Source: Micrococcaceae bacterium
GTDB lineage: Bacteria > Actinomycetota > Actinomycetes > Actinomycetales > Micrococcaceae
Length of the DNA: 56,963 nucleotides
Direction of reading: 5' to 3'
Assembly: GCA_013393415.1 (NCBI GenBank)
Contig: JABXHI010000013.1
Location: forward strand, 1 to 56,963
Of this stretch, positions 8,849 to 17,022 are shown one piece after another; position 1 is the first letter of the stretch, and every line of letters begins with the position of its first letter. Both the position numbers and the translations under genes were made by a program. The notes below the pieces were generated by a model, which saw nothing but the letters and a program-made list of their open reading frames with translations, was not told the DNA's origin and did no database searches.

Positions 8849-10729
8849 GTGTCCCAACAACGAATTATCAATGGCCGGTACGAAGTCGGTGAACTGATAG
8901 GTCGCGGCGGAATGGCCGACGTCTATCTGGGTCGCGATGAACGCCTTGGCCGTACCGTCGCCATCAAAATGATGCGCCCGGATCTGGCCCGAGACCCACA
9001 GTTCCAAACCCGATTCCGCCGCGAAGCACACGCCTCCGCTGCACTGAACCATCCAAATATCGTTGCGGTCTTCGACACGGGTGAAGAACAACTGCCCGAC
9101 ACCGGTCAACACACTGACGTCTCCCTGCCCTATATGGTCATGGAATATGTTGACGGCGACACCCTGCGCGCCCTGCTGCGCAAAGACGAAGTCAGCCTCG
9201 ACCAGGCCGTCGAGTGGAGCGAAGGCATCCTCGCTGCGGTCGCATACTCACACGAAAATGACATCGTGCACCGCGACATCAAACCCGGCAACGTCATGGT
9301 CGATGGCTCCGGTGCCGTCAAAGTCATGGATTTCGGCATCGCACGTGCGCTCTCCGACACCTCCGCGACGATGACGCAAACCCAGGCCGTCGTCGGAACC
9401 GCGCAATACCTCTCCCCCGAACAAGCTCGCGGCGAGGCCGTCGACTTCCGCTCCGACCTGTACTCAATGGGTTGCGTCCTGTTCGAACTGCTGACCGGCC
9501 GCCCACCGTTTGTGGGTGACTCCCCCGTCGCCGTGGCCTACCAGCACGTCCGCGAAGAACCACCCGAGGCATCGACACTCGTCCCCGAAATTACGCCAGC
9601 GTTAGAATCGGTGCTCAAGAAAGCGCTGTCCAAGAATCGCGATGACCGTTTCCAAGACGGCAAAGAATTTCTCAGCGCACTGCGCGCCGCCCATTACGAC
9701 GGCATACCAGTCAGCGACGACCAATCCACGGCTGTCATCCCACCCGCCGTCGTGCCGGGCGATACACAAGCCACCCAGGCGATCGCGCCCATCTCCGCCA
9801 AAGACGACTCGATCTTCGAGCCACGGGAAGAACTCCCCGAAGACTACGAGATGACCGGCCAAATGGAGACCGTCGACGACTCGCGGAAGTCCAAGCGCCG
9901 TCGCGGCTGGCTCATTGCCCTGTTGCTCATCCTGCTGCTGGGCGGCGGCGCGTTTGCGGGCTGGTGGTTCTGGAATGAAGCCGAACAGCAACGCATCGAA
10001 GAAAACCAGGTCGACATCCCAGACGTATCCGGCATGCCAGAAACCGACGCCCAGAATGCATTGACCACCGCGGGATTGCGTCCAATTCTGGAGTACGAAC
10101 ACAGTGACGACGTCGAACGGGACCGCGCCATCGGAACAGAACCGGCCGGCGGTGTCACCATGCAGCGCTACGACGAAGTCACGCTCAACATCTCGCTGGG
10201 ACCAGACGAAGTACAGATCCCCGACTCGCTGCAGGGCGCTTCGGAAGCGACCGTGCGCGATACGCTCGAGGAACTCGGACTCACCGTCGCCGACGTCTCG
10301 TACGTCAACTCGGCAACGATTCCGCGCGATCGACTCGTCGACACCAACCCATCCCTCGGCTCAACCGTGTCCTACGGTGCCACTGTGGCGCTGAGAATGT
10401 CGTCGGGTGAGGTTGAAGTCCCCGATGTTCGCGGGATGACCGCCGGCGATGCCGAAAACACGCTGACCGCGGCCGAACTTGGCCTCGGTATTGACGTCGT
10501 CGAAGAAGAAAATGCGGACGAGGAAACCGGCCGCGTCTTCGAGCAATCCGTTGACCCCGGCGAAAACGCCTCGCAAGGTTCGGTCATTACCGTGACCATC
10601 GCAACCGAACCAGAAGAAACCGAGAGCCCATCACCGTCGCCAGATGACGACGAAACTGACTCACCGAGCCCAAGCGAGGACGAGTCCTCACCGGATGATG
10701 AGGACTCGCCCACCGACGAGGAGAGCTAA
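8849..10729 (+). CDS. pknB: PknB: membrane Ser/Thr kinase with three PASTA domains
   Basis: This 626-residue kinase starts at GTG 8849, with AAGGAA upstream. The kinase domain (about 8-275) contains IGRGGMADVYLG, VAIKMM, HRDIKPGNVM and DFGIARAL. The Thr-rich activation loop TSATMTQTQ would be autophosphorylated. One membrane helix lies at about 354-374. Three extracellular PASTA domains follow (about 388-455, 456-525, 526-590), beginning near VDIPDVSGM, EVQIPDSLQG and EVEVPDVRGM. They are thought to bind muropeptides. A Ser/Asp/Glu tail ends the protein. A 97-base gap separates it from pknA, so an internal promoter is possible. Confidence 0.95.
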   Translation: MSQQRIINGRYEVGELIGRGGMADVYLGRDERLGRTVAIKMMRPDLARDPQFQTRFRREAHASAALNHPNIVAVFDTGEEQLPDTGQHTDVSLPYMVMEYVDGDTLRALLRKDEVSLDQAVEWSEGILAAVAYSHENDIVHRDIKPGNVMVDGSGAVKVMDFGIARALSDTSATMTQTQAVVGTAQYLSPEQARGEAVDFRSDLYSMGCVLFELLTGRPPFVGDSPVAVAYQHVREEPPEASTLVPEITPALESVLKKALSKNRDDRFQDGKEFLSALRAAHYDGIPVSDDQSTAVIPPAVVPGDTQATQAIAPISAKDDSIFEPREELPEDYEMTGQMETVDDSRKSKRRRGWLIALLLILLLGGGAFAGWWFWNEAEQQRIEENQVDIPDVSGMPETDAQNALTTAGLRPILEYEHSDDVERDRAIGTEPAGGVTMQRYDEVTLNISLGPDEVQIPDSLQGASEATVRDTLEELGLTVADVSYVNSATIPRDRLVDTNPSLGSTVSYGATVALRMSSGEVEVPDVRGMTAGDAENTLTAAELGLGIDVVEEENADEETGRVFEQSVDPGENASQGSVITVTIATEPEETESPSPSPDDDETDSPSPSEDESSPDDEDSPTDEES

Positions 10730-10730
10730 C

Positions 10731-11801
10731 CTACTCGGCGAGCATCTCCAACACCATTGGCTTGACCTTGGTGCCATAGAGTTCGATGGATTCCATCATG
10801 TACTCGTGGGGCAATCGCCCGTTGCCGTACTTCATACCAAAACGGGTGGCGCCCAGGGTTTGAATGGTGTTGGCAACTTTGCGGGCCACAGTCTCAGGCG
10901 ACCCAAGATGCAGTGCACCGTGCCGAACTTCTTGCGCAAACTGATCCGGTGACGGCTCAGGCCAACCCCGTTCCCGACCCAGTACCTGCATCGAATGATG
11001 CCAATACGGGTAGTAACGCTGCATGGCTTCCTCATCGGTCGCGGCAACAAACCCGTGCGAATGGACTGCCACGCGACGGGGATCGAACCCATTTGCTGCG
11101 ATGTTCTTGTGGTACAACTCCACTAGCGGCACGAAGCGGTGTGGCGCACCCCCGATGATCGCCAACTCCAGCCCCATGCCGTACTTTGCTGCGCGAACGA
11201 TCGACTGTGGCGAACCGCCCACGGCCACCCAGGTTGGCAGACCATACTCGTGATTCGTCGTCGGGAAAATCGAATAGTTTTCCAGTGCCGCGCGCTTGGT
11301 GCCCGACCACGTGACGGGTTCTTCGCGACGCAGGTGATCGAAGAGTTCGAGTTTCTCTTCGAACAAGACTTCATAGTCGCTCAGGTCATAGCCAAACAGC
11401 GGGAACGATTCGATAAAACTCCCGCGTCCCAGTGAGACTTCCCCGCGACCCGCAGTAATGCCATCCAGGGTGGCGAAACGCTGGTGCACGCGCACCGGAT
11501 CATCCGAGGACAACACGGTGACGGCCGAAATGAGCTTGATCTTTTCGGTTTGAGCGCCGATCGCGGTCAGCACGACGTCGGGCGCGGAGACCGCATAATC
11601 GGGACGGTGGTGTTCGCCGACGCCGATGACGTCGACGCCCACGGTATCGGCAAGGACACCCTCGGCAACCACGTTGCGCAGGACCTCGGGATAGTCGAGC
11701 ACGCGGGTGCCTTCGACATCTTGGGTGAGGTCCCCGAAAGTGTGTAGGCCAAATTCGATGGCTCCCTCGGGTATGGACGATGCATGGTGATTCGTAGTCA
11801 T
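10731..11801 (-). CDS. LLM-class flavin-dependent oxidoreductase
   Basis: This 356-residue member of the bacterial-luciferase-like family starts at ATG 11801. These enzymes use reduced FMN or F420 in a TIM barrel to oxidise small substrates. Family landmarks are IEFGLHTFGD at the N-terminus, VGVGEHHRPDY-type sequence (VIGVGEHHRPDY), TAIGAQTEKIKL and GRGEVSLGRGSF. The substrate cannot be read from sequence. The gene converges on pknB with one base between the two stop codons, and it stands alone on the minus strand upstream of the sortase pair. Confidence 0.85.
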   Translation of the reverse strand: MTTNHHASSIPEGAIEFGLHTFGDLTQDVEGTRVLDYPEVLRNVVAEGVLADTVGVDVIGVGEHHRPDYAVSAPDVVLTAIGAQTEKIKLISAVTVLSSDDPVRVHQRFATLDGITAGRGEVSLGRGSFIESFPLFGYDLSDYEVLFEEKLELFDHLRREEPVTWSGTKRAALENYSIFPTTNHEYGLPTWVAVGGSPQSIVRAAKYGMGLELAIIGGAPHRFVPLVELYHKNIAANGFDPRRVAVHSHGFVAATDEEAMQRYYPYWHHSMQVLGRERGWPEPSPDQFAQEVRHGALHLGSPETVARKVANTIQTLGATRFGMKYGNGRLPHEYMMESIELYGTKVKPMVLEMLAE

Positions 11802-11848
11802 ATCTAGGTCAACCTCGCGCGAGCCGAATACATTCCTACAAATCTGAA

Positions 11849-12010
11849 CTATTCGACGTTCATGGTCGCATCAGAGAAGAACCCGAATTCAGCAACCCAT
11901 GGATACACAACTTCCATGAGCACAAAAACGATCGCGGCCAGCGCGGCGAGCACCAGAATCCACCGGAACCAGGTGGGCCCGGGCAGAATGTGGAAGATCC
12001 AGGCGTACAT
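11849..12010 (-). CDS. Small single-span membrane protein coupled to sortase
   Basis: This is a 53-residue protein from ATG 12010 to TAG. It begins MYAWIFHILPGPTWFR, has one hydrophobic helix at about residues 17-38, and ends acidic. Its ATG shares a base with the sortase stop (TAATG), so it should be translated with the sortase. Similar short membrane proteins beside class E sortases are common in Actinobacteria. The function is unknown; it may stabilise or localise the sortase. It is easy to miss because of its size, but the coupling and GGAGG-like sequence just upstream support it. Confidence 0.75.
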   Translation of the reverse strand: MYAWIFHILPGPTWFRWILVLAALAAIVFVLMEVVYPWVAEFGFFSDATMNVE

Positions 12011-12849
12011 TATGCCTCCTCGGCGACGCGGTGAGCCATAGCGTCATTGTGCTCGGGTGTATCAATGGTGGACGGGGCGGCTTCGAGCTCGATGTCGCCG
12101 ACCGATTCAGCAATCTTCTCGGGTGCTCCGTCGGCCAGCGGCACAAAATCGACGAGCTCGGCGTGCGAAATCATGCGTTCCAGCACGGTGTAGGGCGGGT
12201 GGCACGTCGTCAACGTCAACCAGCTGCCATCCGGCTCGCCCGATGCTGGATCCATCGGGTTGGGGGCTAACACTTCGATGTCGGACGGATCCACAATGTG
12301 CACCATGCGCGTTTCGTATACCCACCAGCCGTTGGCGGTTTGGACGTACATGCGGTCGCCATCTTGCAGCTTGTCCATGTCCCACAGCACGGCACCGTAG
12401 GTTTGTCGATGGCCTGCCAGAGCAAGGTTGCCCTCTTCACCCGGGCGCGGCGAGTCCTCATACCGACCTACCACGGCCGAGTCGATTTCGGGGCCGGTGC
12501 CATCGAGCATGGGCACCGAATAATCTGGGCCAAAGCGCGGAATGTAGAGCATGCCCCACGGGTCGCCGCTTGTGACCTCTTCGGGCACGGCCGGGTCCGG
12601 GCCTGAACCGTCGAATCCGGCATCATAGTTTTCGCTGAAGGTATCGGCCATCGTATCGCGGTGTGCTTGGGCCTCACGGTTGGCGCCGAGATTGGTCCAA
12701 TAGAGCTCCCACACTACAAACAGCAGGACGAAGAGCCCGGCGGTGATCAGCAACTCGCCGAGCACACCGAGGAAGGTTGGTCGTGGCGGACGTTTTTTTG
12801 CCGCGCGACGCGGGCGGCGAGATAGCGGCTGTGAACCGGCATCTGACAT
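12010..12849 (-). CDS. Class E sortase
   Basis: This transpeptidase anchors secreted proteins to the wall at an LAXTG-type signal (class E preference). I chose ATG 12849, with AGGA 8 bases upstream, over an upstream TTG; this gives 279 residues. There is a basic cytoplasmic N-terminus (RRPRRAAKKRPPR), one membrane helix (about 25-48), a linker, and the sortase barrel. The catalytic His is in LALAGHRQTYGAV, the Cys in LTLTTCHPPY and the Arg in ERMISHAE. No substrate gene is visible nearby, so it is probably a housekeeping sortase, as often seen near crgA. Confidence 0.9.
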   Translation of the reverse strand: MSDAGSQPLSRRPRRAAKKRPPRPTFLGVLGELLITAGLFVLLFVVWELYWTNLGANREAQAHRDTMADTFSENYDAGFDGSGPDPAVPEEVTSGDPWGMLYIPRFGPDYSVPMLDGTGPEIDSAVVGRYEDSPRPGEEGNLALAGHRQTYGAVLWDMDKLQDGDRMYVQTANGWWVYETRMVHIVDPSDIEVLAPNPMDPASGEPDGSWLTLTTCHPPYTVLERMISHAELVDFVPLADGAPEKIAESVGDIELEAAPSTIDTPEHNDAMAHRVAEEA

Positions 12850-12946
12850 GGTGAAAATCCTAGGAGTCAAGATACGCTGCGGTACGAAGCTCGTACACGT
12901 AGAATACTGTCAGTAGTATACGCCCCCTTGTTGAACAGGACACGCA

Positions 12947-13216
12947 TTGGCATCATCGAAGAAGCGCGGTAAGGCCGACTCGCAGGAAACCGAACTCGAC
13001 GCACAGTTATTAGCAGCTGACGATCAGCCCCAGCCGCTTCCTACCTGGTATAAGGCGGTCATGTTTGGACTGCTCATCGTCGGGCTGTTGTGGATTATGG
13101 TGTTTTACCTTGCGCCGGGCGGTCAGTATCCTATTCCGGGGATCGGCGGTTGGAACATTATTGTCGGGTTCGGGCTCGCTATGGTCGGTTTTATTATGAT
13201 GACCCGCTGGCGGTAG
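12947..13216 (+). CDS. crgA: CrgA: cell-division protein
   Basis: This 89-residue protein starts at TTG 12947, with AGGA 6 bases upstream. It has a charged N-terminus (ASSKKRGKADSQET) and two membrane helices (about 36-56 and 66-85) joined by the short PGGQYPIPGIGGW loop typical of CrgA. CrgA helps recruit late divisome proteins and times septation in actinobacteria. It is divergent from the sortase gene across 97 bases that should hold both promoters. Its 3' end faces the DnaA-box-like cluster. Confidence 0.92.
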   Translation: MASSKKRGKADSQETELDAQLLAADDQPQPLPTWYKAVMFGLLIVGLLWIMVFYLAPGGQYPIPGIGGWNIIVGFGLAMVGFIMMTRWR

Positions 13217-13396
13217 ATCCCCACAGACATCCTAGAGTTACACGCATGTAATTCTCCACATTGTGGATGAACCTGTGGGTAACTCTGTGGATACCCAGCG
13301 ATTTGGCATGATCGTACTCCACTTATACACACTTGCTGTGGATAACTTGTGGAATGCTTGTGGGAAAACTGTGTTTAACTCCGCTGTTTCTCCACA
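13217..13396. repeat. Cluster of DnaA-box-like 9-mers
   Basis: This region lies between the convergent crgA and rhomboid genes. It holds one perfect TTATCCACA box (minus strand, 13337-13345). Near matches are TCATCCACA (13262-13270, minus), TTACCCACA (13274-13282, minus), GTATCCACA (13286-13294, minus) and TTATACACA (13323-13331, plus). Weaker copies are TTCTCCACA (13252-13260 and 13388-13396), ATCCCCACA (13217-13225), CATTCCACA (13348-13356, minus) and TTTCCCACA (13359-13367, minus). Convergent genes need no promoter here, so DnaA binding (titration, or an origin-linked element) is the simplest reading. No AT-rich unwinding element is obvious. Confidence 0.65.
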
Positions 13397-13418
13397 GGGC
13401 GCGTCACACACCGTGGGG

Positions 13419-14393
13419 TTAGCGGCCGAGAATGGCCTGAGTGTCGATCAACAGCGCACCGATGACGGTCAGTGCAATGAGCAGGACGAGGACGAGCGCC
13501 AGGCCGAGCCAGGTTCGACGGTTGAGCTTCTTGCGGAGCTCGGGCGTTGAACCGATGCCGGCCTGTTTTTTATCTGCCAGTACGACTGGTGTCGAGGCGG
13601 CCAGCCCGGTGATGAAGCCACCGAGGTGCCCCTGCCAGGAAATATTGGCACCCATAAATGAGAATACGAAGTTGATGACGATCAATACGGTGATGCCGCG
13701 GGTGTCAGCGCCCAAGCGTCGTCCGATCAGCCACAGGGCCGCGAACAGCCCGTACACCGCACCGGATGCGCCGACGACTGCTGAGTTTGGTTCAGCCAAA
13801 AAGAGGACGGCGACGGCCCCGCCGATGGCAGATAGCACATAGAGCGCAACGAATTTTGCGGCGCCGAGGTACTGTTCGATCTGGCGGCCGATCATCCACA
13901 GCACCGCCATGTTCAAGAGCAGGTGGACCGGTGAGCCCATAGAATGCACGAGCGCCGAGGTGAGCATTCGCCATGGCTGGAACAACGACTGCCCGGTCAC
14001 CTGGGCTACCTCAAGCGCTACCCATGACGTATGCAGCGGGGAATACAAGAACAGTTCGTAGATTGGCGGGAACGCCGGGATGAGTTCGCCGGCCCACTGC
14101 AGCGCGTAAACGAGCACGGTGAGGCCGAGAATGATGTACGTCGCCAACGGGATCGCGTGCCCGCGGCGGTCAGTAAATTTTGGGGCCCGTTGTTCACGGG
14201 GCAGTGCACGCTGATGTTCGCGCACACAGTCGACGCAGAGCACGCCGACTTGAGAGGGTCGCTGGCAGTCGGTGCAGACCGGCTGGTTGCAGCGTTGGCA
14301 TCGAATATATGTCACCCGATCTGGGTGCCGGGGACACACCGGCTGTTCAGCCGAGGGATCGTGATAGGCACCAAACGAGGGACCGGATGACAT
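13419..14393 (-). CDS. Rhomboid-family intramembrane serine protease
   Basis: This 324-residue protein has an N-terminal Cys/His zinc-binding module (about 18-60: CPRHPDR, CQRCNQPVCTDC, CVDCVREH) followed by a six- or seven-helix rhomboid domain. The catalytic serine is in GASGAVYGLF and the catalytic histidine in WQGHLGGFITG; HLLLNMAVLW contributes to the oxyanion site. Rhomboids cleave membrane proteins within or next to the bilayer. This gene between ppiA and crgA is typical of Micrococcales. The substrate is unknown. It is 21 bases downstream of the cyclophilin gene on the same strand. Confidence 0.92.
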   Translation of the reverse strand: MSSGPSFGAYHDPSAEQPVCPRHPDRVTYIRCQRCNQPVCTDCQRPSQVGVLCVDCVREHQRALPREQRAPKFTDRRGHAIPLATYIILGLTVLVYALQWAGELIPAFPPIYELFLYSPLHTSWVALEVAQVTGQSLFQPWRMLTSALVHSMGSPVHLLLNMAVLWMIGRQIEQYLGAAKFVALYVLSAIGGAVAVLFLAEPNSAVVGASGAVYGLFAALWLIGRRLGADTRGITVLIVINFVFSFMGANISWQGHLGGFITGLAASTPVVLADKKQAGIGSTPELRKKLNRRTWLGLALVLVLLIALTVIGALLIDTQAILGR

Positions 14394-14414
14394 ATATCGT
14401 GCTTTCTAAAGGGT

Positions 14415-14945
14415 TTAGAGTTCGGTGATTTCGATGGTTTCGATGACGACATCGTTGACCGGACGATCCTGTGCGCCGGTTGGCACGGTGTTGAGTTCGT
14501 CCACCAGTTTCTGCGAGTCAGGGTCAATGACTTCACCGAAGATGGTGTGGCGATTCTGCAGCCATGGTGTTGCAACCGAGGTGATGAAGAATTGTGAGCC
14601 GTTGGTGCCTGGACCAGCGTTGGCCATGGCCAGCTTGTATGGGTCGTTGAAGTCGAGTTCCGGGTGGAATTCGTCTTCGAACTGGTAGCCGGGTCCACCG
14701 ATACCTTTGCCCAGTGGGTCACCGCCCTGGATCATGAAGTCGGAGATGATGCGGTGGAAGATAGTGCCATCGTAGAGGGCCACACCATTCTTCTTCTCGC
14801 CGATGGCTGGATCGGTCCATTCCTGGGTACCGGTTGCCAGACCAACAAAGTTGTTGACGGTCTTAGGGGCGTGGTTGCCGAAGAGTTCGACGACAACATC
14901 GCCGCGGTTGGTTTTGATAACAGCTTTATGTGTAGCAATACTCAT
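14415..14945 (-). CDS. ppiA: Peptidyl-prolyl cis-trans isomerase (cyclophilin)
   Basis: This 176-residue cytoplasmic cyclophilin accelerates proline isomerisation during folding. It starts MSIATHKAVIKTNRGDVVVELFG, with no signal peptide. Conserved active-site sequence includes FHRIISDFMIQGGDPLG, GTNGSQFFITS and WLQNRHTIFGEV. Its length matches the short cytoplasmic actinobacterial form. It lies just upstream of the rhomboid gene and is divergent from the gene at 15115, with about 170 bases between. The PpiA position near crgA and the kinases is the same as in mycobacteria. Confidence 0.93.
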   Translation of the reverse strand: MSIATHKAVIKTNRGDVVVELFGNHAPKTVNNFVGLATGTQEWTDPAIGEKKNGVALYDGTIFHRIISDFMIQGGDPLGKGIGGPGYQFEDEFHPELDFNDPYKLAMANAGPGTNGSQFFITSVATPWLQNRHTIFGEVIDPDSQKLVDELNTVPTGAQDRPVNDVVIETIEITEL

Positions 14946-15114
14946 GAGGTTATTCTGTCATCATCTGAGCCCCCGACACAGTCTTGAGTCAGTGCGAGTA
15001 CGTATTCATTCGCCGATGGCCTAAAGAAATACGACCCGAAGCAGTCAGATCGTGGCAACGACAAACCCAACCGCGTAATCTAGACTGTAGTCATTCCCTA
15101 TTATGGAGGTATAT

Positions 15115-15654
15115 ATGTTCGGACGATCCAAGTCCAAAGCACCGTCGGGAGGCACCGCGGCACAGGTTCGCGGCTGGGCAGAAAACGTTTGGCAGGACTC
15201 CGCCGATCGTGCCGCTCCAATGGTAGATGCTGTGTCGCACAAGATTTCGGATGCAGCACATAAAGTTGGCGACGCCGCAACGAACTTCCAACAGAAGGTT
15301 CAGGACGAATACATCCCGACCGCCGCAGGCCAACTTGCTCCGGTTGCCGGTCGAAGCGCAGAGGTCATCAAGGATGCCGAGCTGCCAGCCTTTGTGAATG
15401 ACACCATTACTCGTGTGACCGGTGATAAGAAATCCGGTCGTCGCCTCCAGAAGGCCGCAAAGAACTGGGCCCAGGATGCCGAAAAGCAACTGAAAAAACA
15501 GGCCAAGCGCAAGAAGAAGTCCCGTCGTGGACTCGTCGTCGTTGGTATTACCGTTGCTGCCGCTGGTGCAGCCTACGCTGTATGGCGTCTCTCCCAGCCG
15601 GTTGAGGACCCGTGGACAAACCCCACACCACAGCCACTCAATAGCGCTGAATAA
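15115..15654 (+). CDS. Conserved small membrane-anchored protein of unknown function
   Basis: I do not recognise a named family. The start chosen is ATG 15115, with GGAGG 5 bases upstream; an upstream ATG at 15103 would overlap that site. The 179-residue product is Ala/Lys/Asp-rich, with helical amphipathic stretches (DRAAPMVDAVSHKISDAAHK), a very basic segment (KQLKKQAKRKKKSRR) and then one membrane helix at about 139-158 (VVVGITVAAAGAAYAVW) and a short Pro-rich tail. This suggests a cytoplasmic helical domain tethered by a C-terminal anchor. A strong terminator follows, so it is monocistronic. Confidence 0.75.
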   Translation: MFGRSKSKAPSGGTAAQVRGWAENVWQDSADRAAPMVDAVSHKISDAAHKVGDAATNFQQKVQDEYIPTAAGQLAPVAGRSAEVIKDAELPAFVNDTITRVTGDKKSGRRLQKAAKNWAQDAEKQLKKQAKRKKKSRRGLVVVGITVAAAGAAYAVWRLSQPVEDPWTNPTPQPLNSAE

Positions 15655-15662
15655 GCACAAAG

Positions 15663-15705
15663 AAAATCCCGGTTTGTACACTCAACGTACAGACCGGGAT
15701 TTTTT
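15663..15705 (+). terminator. Rho-independent terminator
   Basis: The stem pairs AAAATCCCGGT (15663-15673) with ACCGGGATTTT (15693-15703), and inner GTAC arms lengthen it. A T-run follows to 15705. It ends the gene at 15115-15654 and may also serve the convergent HTH gene, whose stop is at 15724. Confidence 0.88.
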
Positions 15706-15723
15706 GATGTTCAAAAACGTCTC

Positions 15724-15918
15724 TTAGCCTTCTTCGTCTTCAACCGTTGCAGCGCCACCAGTGCGCACCCACTCGTCGACTTCAGAGGCCTTGAACTTCC
15801 AGAGACGGCCAATTTTATGGGCGGGCATGGAGCGGTCATTGATCCAACCATAAATGGTGTGCTTTGTGACCCCGAGGTGTTCAGCAATATCGTCAGCGGA
15901 CATCCAGGCTTCAATCAT
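15724..15918 (-). CDS. Small excisionase/MerR-type HTH DNA-binding protein
   Basis: This 64-residue protein is essentially one winged helix-turn-helix domain: MSADDIAEHLGVTKHTIYGWI, then KIGRLWKFKASEVDEWVR. It has the fold of excisionases and AlpA-like regulators. Stand-alone copies of this size are common in actinobacterial chromosomes and are not necessarily phage-derived; no integrase or att site is visible here. ATG 15918 is preceded by AAGGAG. The target is unknown. The upstream region holds a 13-bp palindrome at 16014-16026 that could be its operator. Confidence 0.8.
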   Translation of the reverse strand: MIEAWMSADDIAEHLGVTKHTIYGWINDRSMPAHKIGRLWKFKASEVDEWVRTGGAATVEDEEG

Positions 15919-16013
15919 GATGGCTCCTTGAACTATAGGTAAGCAGGCTTGATTATTATGTTAGCTCAACAAACCTCGCGCGTATAGTCACACCAACATG
16001 AGTGGATACACCA

Positions 16014-16026
16014 CAACATGATGTTG
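16014..16026. promoter_or_regulatory. Candidate operator palindrome upstream of the HTH gene
   Basis: CAACATGATGTTG is a perfect 13-bp inverted repeat about 95 bases upstream of the small HTH gene. A related half, CCAACATGAG, occurs near 15993. It may be an operator for that protein or a neighbour. There is no direct support for function. Confidence 0.35.
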
Positions 16027-16131
16027 GGCTAGGTATACTACTTGCAAAGTACGCATAAAGGTCACCAATCGCATGACAACACTACGATTTTAAAGCAATG
16101 TCACCCTCGTGGCACCCAATGCCCTGAGGTT

Positions 16132-17022
16132 TCAAACTGTGGGGCTGACCACAAGCTCTCCTTGTGACGCCCGTTGTCGACGCCGCCGCCGGAACCGCTC
16201 AAGGCCGATGGCGAGCACAAAAAAGATTCCATACAACACGGACATGGCTGCGCTGGTCGCAGCATTGAGTACGTAGGCGGCGCCGAAACCGACCAGGGCG
16301 CCGACGATCGCGACCACGACCGTGATGCCGATCATCGTGGGCAGATTGTTGGACAGCAAATATGCGGTTGCCGGTGGGGTAATCATCAGTGCGATCACCA
16401 GGATGGCTCCTGCGGCGTTGAATGCCGCTGTGACCGTCACGGACACCAAAAACATAAACGCCATGTTGACCACATTCGACCGAATACCAAGACTCGACGC
16501 AAACTGGGAATCAAAAGTAGTCACTTTCAGGTGGTGATAAAACACCGACAGGAACACGGCATTCACCACAAGCATACCGATCATGACGTAGAGATATTGG
16601 GGCCCGACAGCTACCCCACCAATCTCGAGTTGCTCATATGCAGCAAGATTCAGATCTCCGGCCAGCACCATGTGAGTGTCCAGGTGAATATTTGCGAACT
16701 GTGTTGTCACCATGATGACGCCAATGGAAAAGAGCGCCGGAAAAATCAGCCCCTGCGGGGAGTCCCCGCTGAGCAGCCCGGTGCGGTTTAGTGCCTCAGC
16801 ACCTGCCACCACGATCAGCCCGGCCAGTGCCGGGCCAAGGATCAACACCGGTGAATCAAAGTTTTGGGTGAGGGCGTATCCTACGACGATACCGGGGAAT
16901 ACCGCGTGCGCGATCGCGTCCACAAGCATTGATCCCTTGCGCAGGACCACGAAGACACCCGGCAGCGCACAGGCCACGGCAGTGACCACTGCTAACAAGG
17001 CCGTCCCGACGACGAAGCTCAT
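16132..17022 (-). CDS. Mn/Zn ABC transporter permease (second subunit)
   Basis: This 296-residue permease belongs to the ABC-3 family that imports Mn2+ or Zn2+. The start is ATG 17022 (MSFVVGTALLAVV); the frame is open further upstream, but that sequence overlaps the preceding gene and is not family-like. It has about eight hydrophobic helices. Typical sequence includes VFVVLRKGSMLVDAIAHAVF near the N-terminus and AAGAILVIALMITPPATAYL. It overlaps the first permease by 4 bases (ATGA), so the two are translationally coupled and likely pair in one complex. It is the last gene of the importer operon. Confidence 0.92.
   Translation of the reverse strand: MSFVVGTALLAVVTAVACALPGVFVVLRKGSMLVDAIAHAVFPGIVVGYALTQNFDSPVLILGPALAGLIVVAGAEALNRTGLLSGDSPQGLIFPALFSIGVIMVTTQFANIHLDTHMVLAGDLNLAAYEQLEIGGVAVGPQYLYVMIGMLVVNAVFLSVFYHHLKVTTFDSQFASSLGIRSNVVNMAFMFLVSVTVTAAFNAAGAILVIALMITPPATAYLLSNNLPTMIGITVVVAIVGALVGFGAAYVLNAATSAAMSVLYGIFFVLAIGLERFRRRRRQRASQGELVVSPTV

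Noticed and set aside
15724..15918. HTH gene as a sign of an integrated phage or plasmid
   Set aside because: No integrase, att repeat, tRNA target or phage gene is nearby. Such small HTH genes are common on actinobacterial chromosomes.
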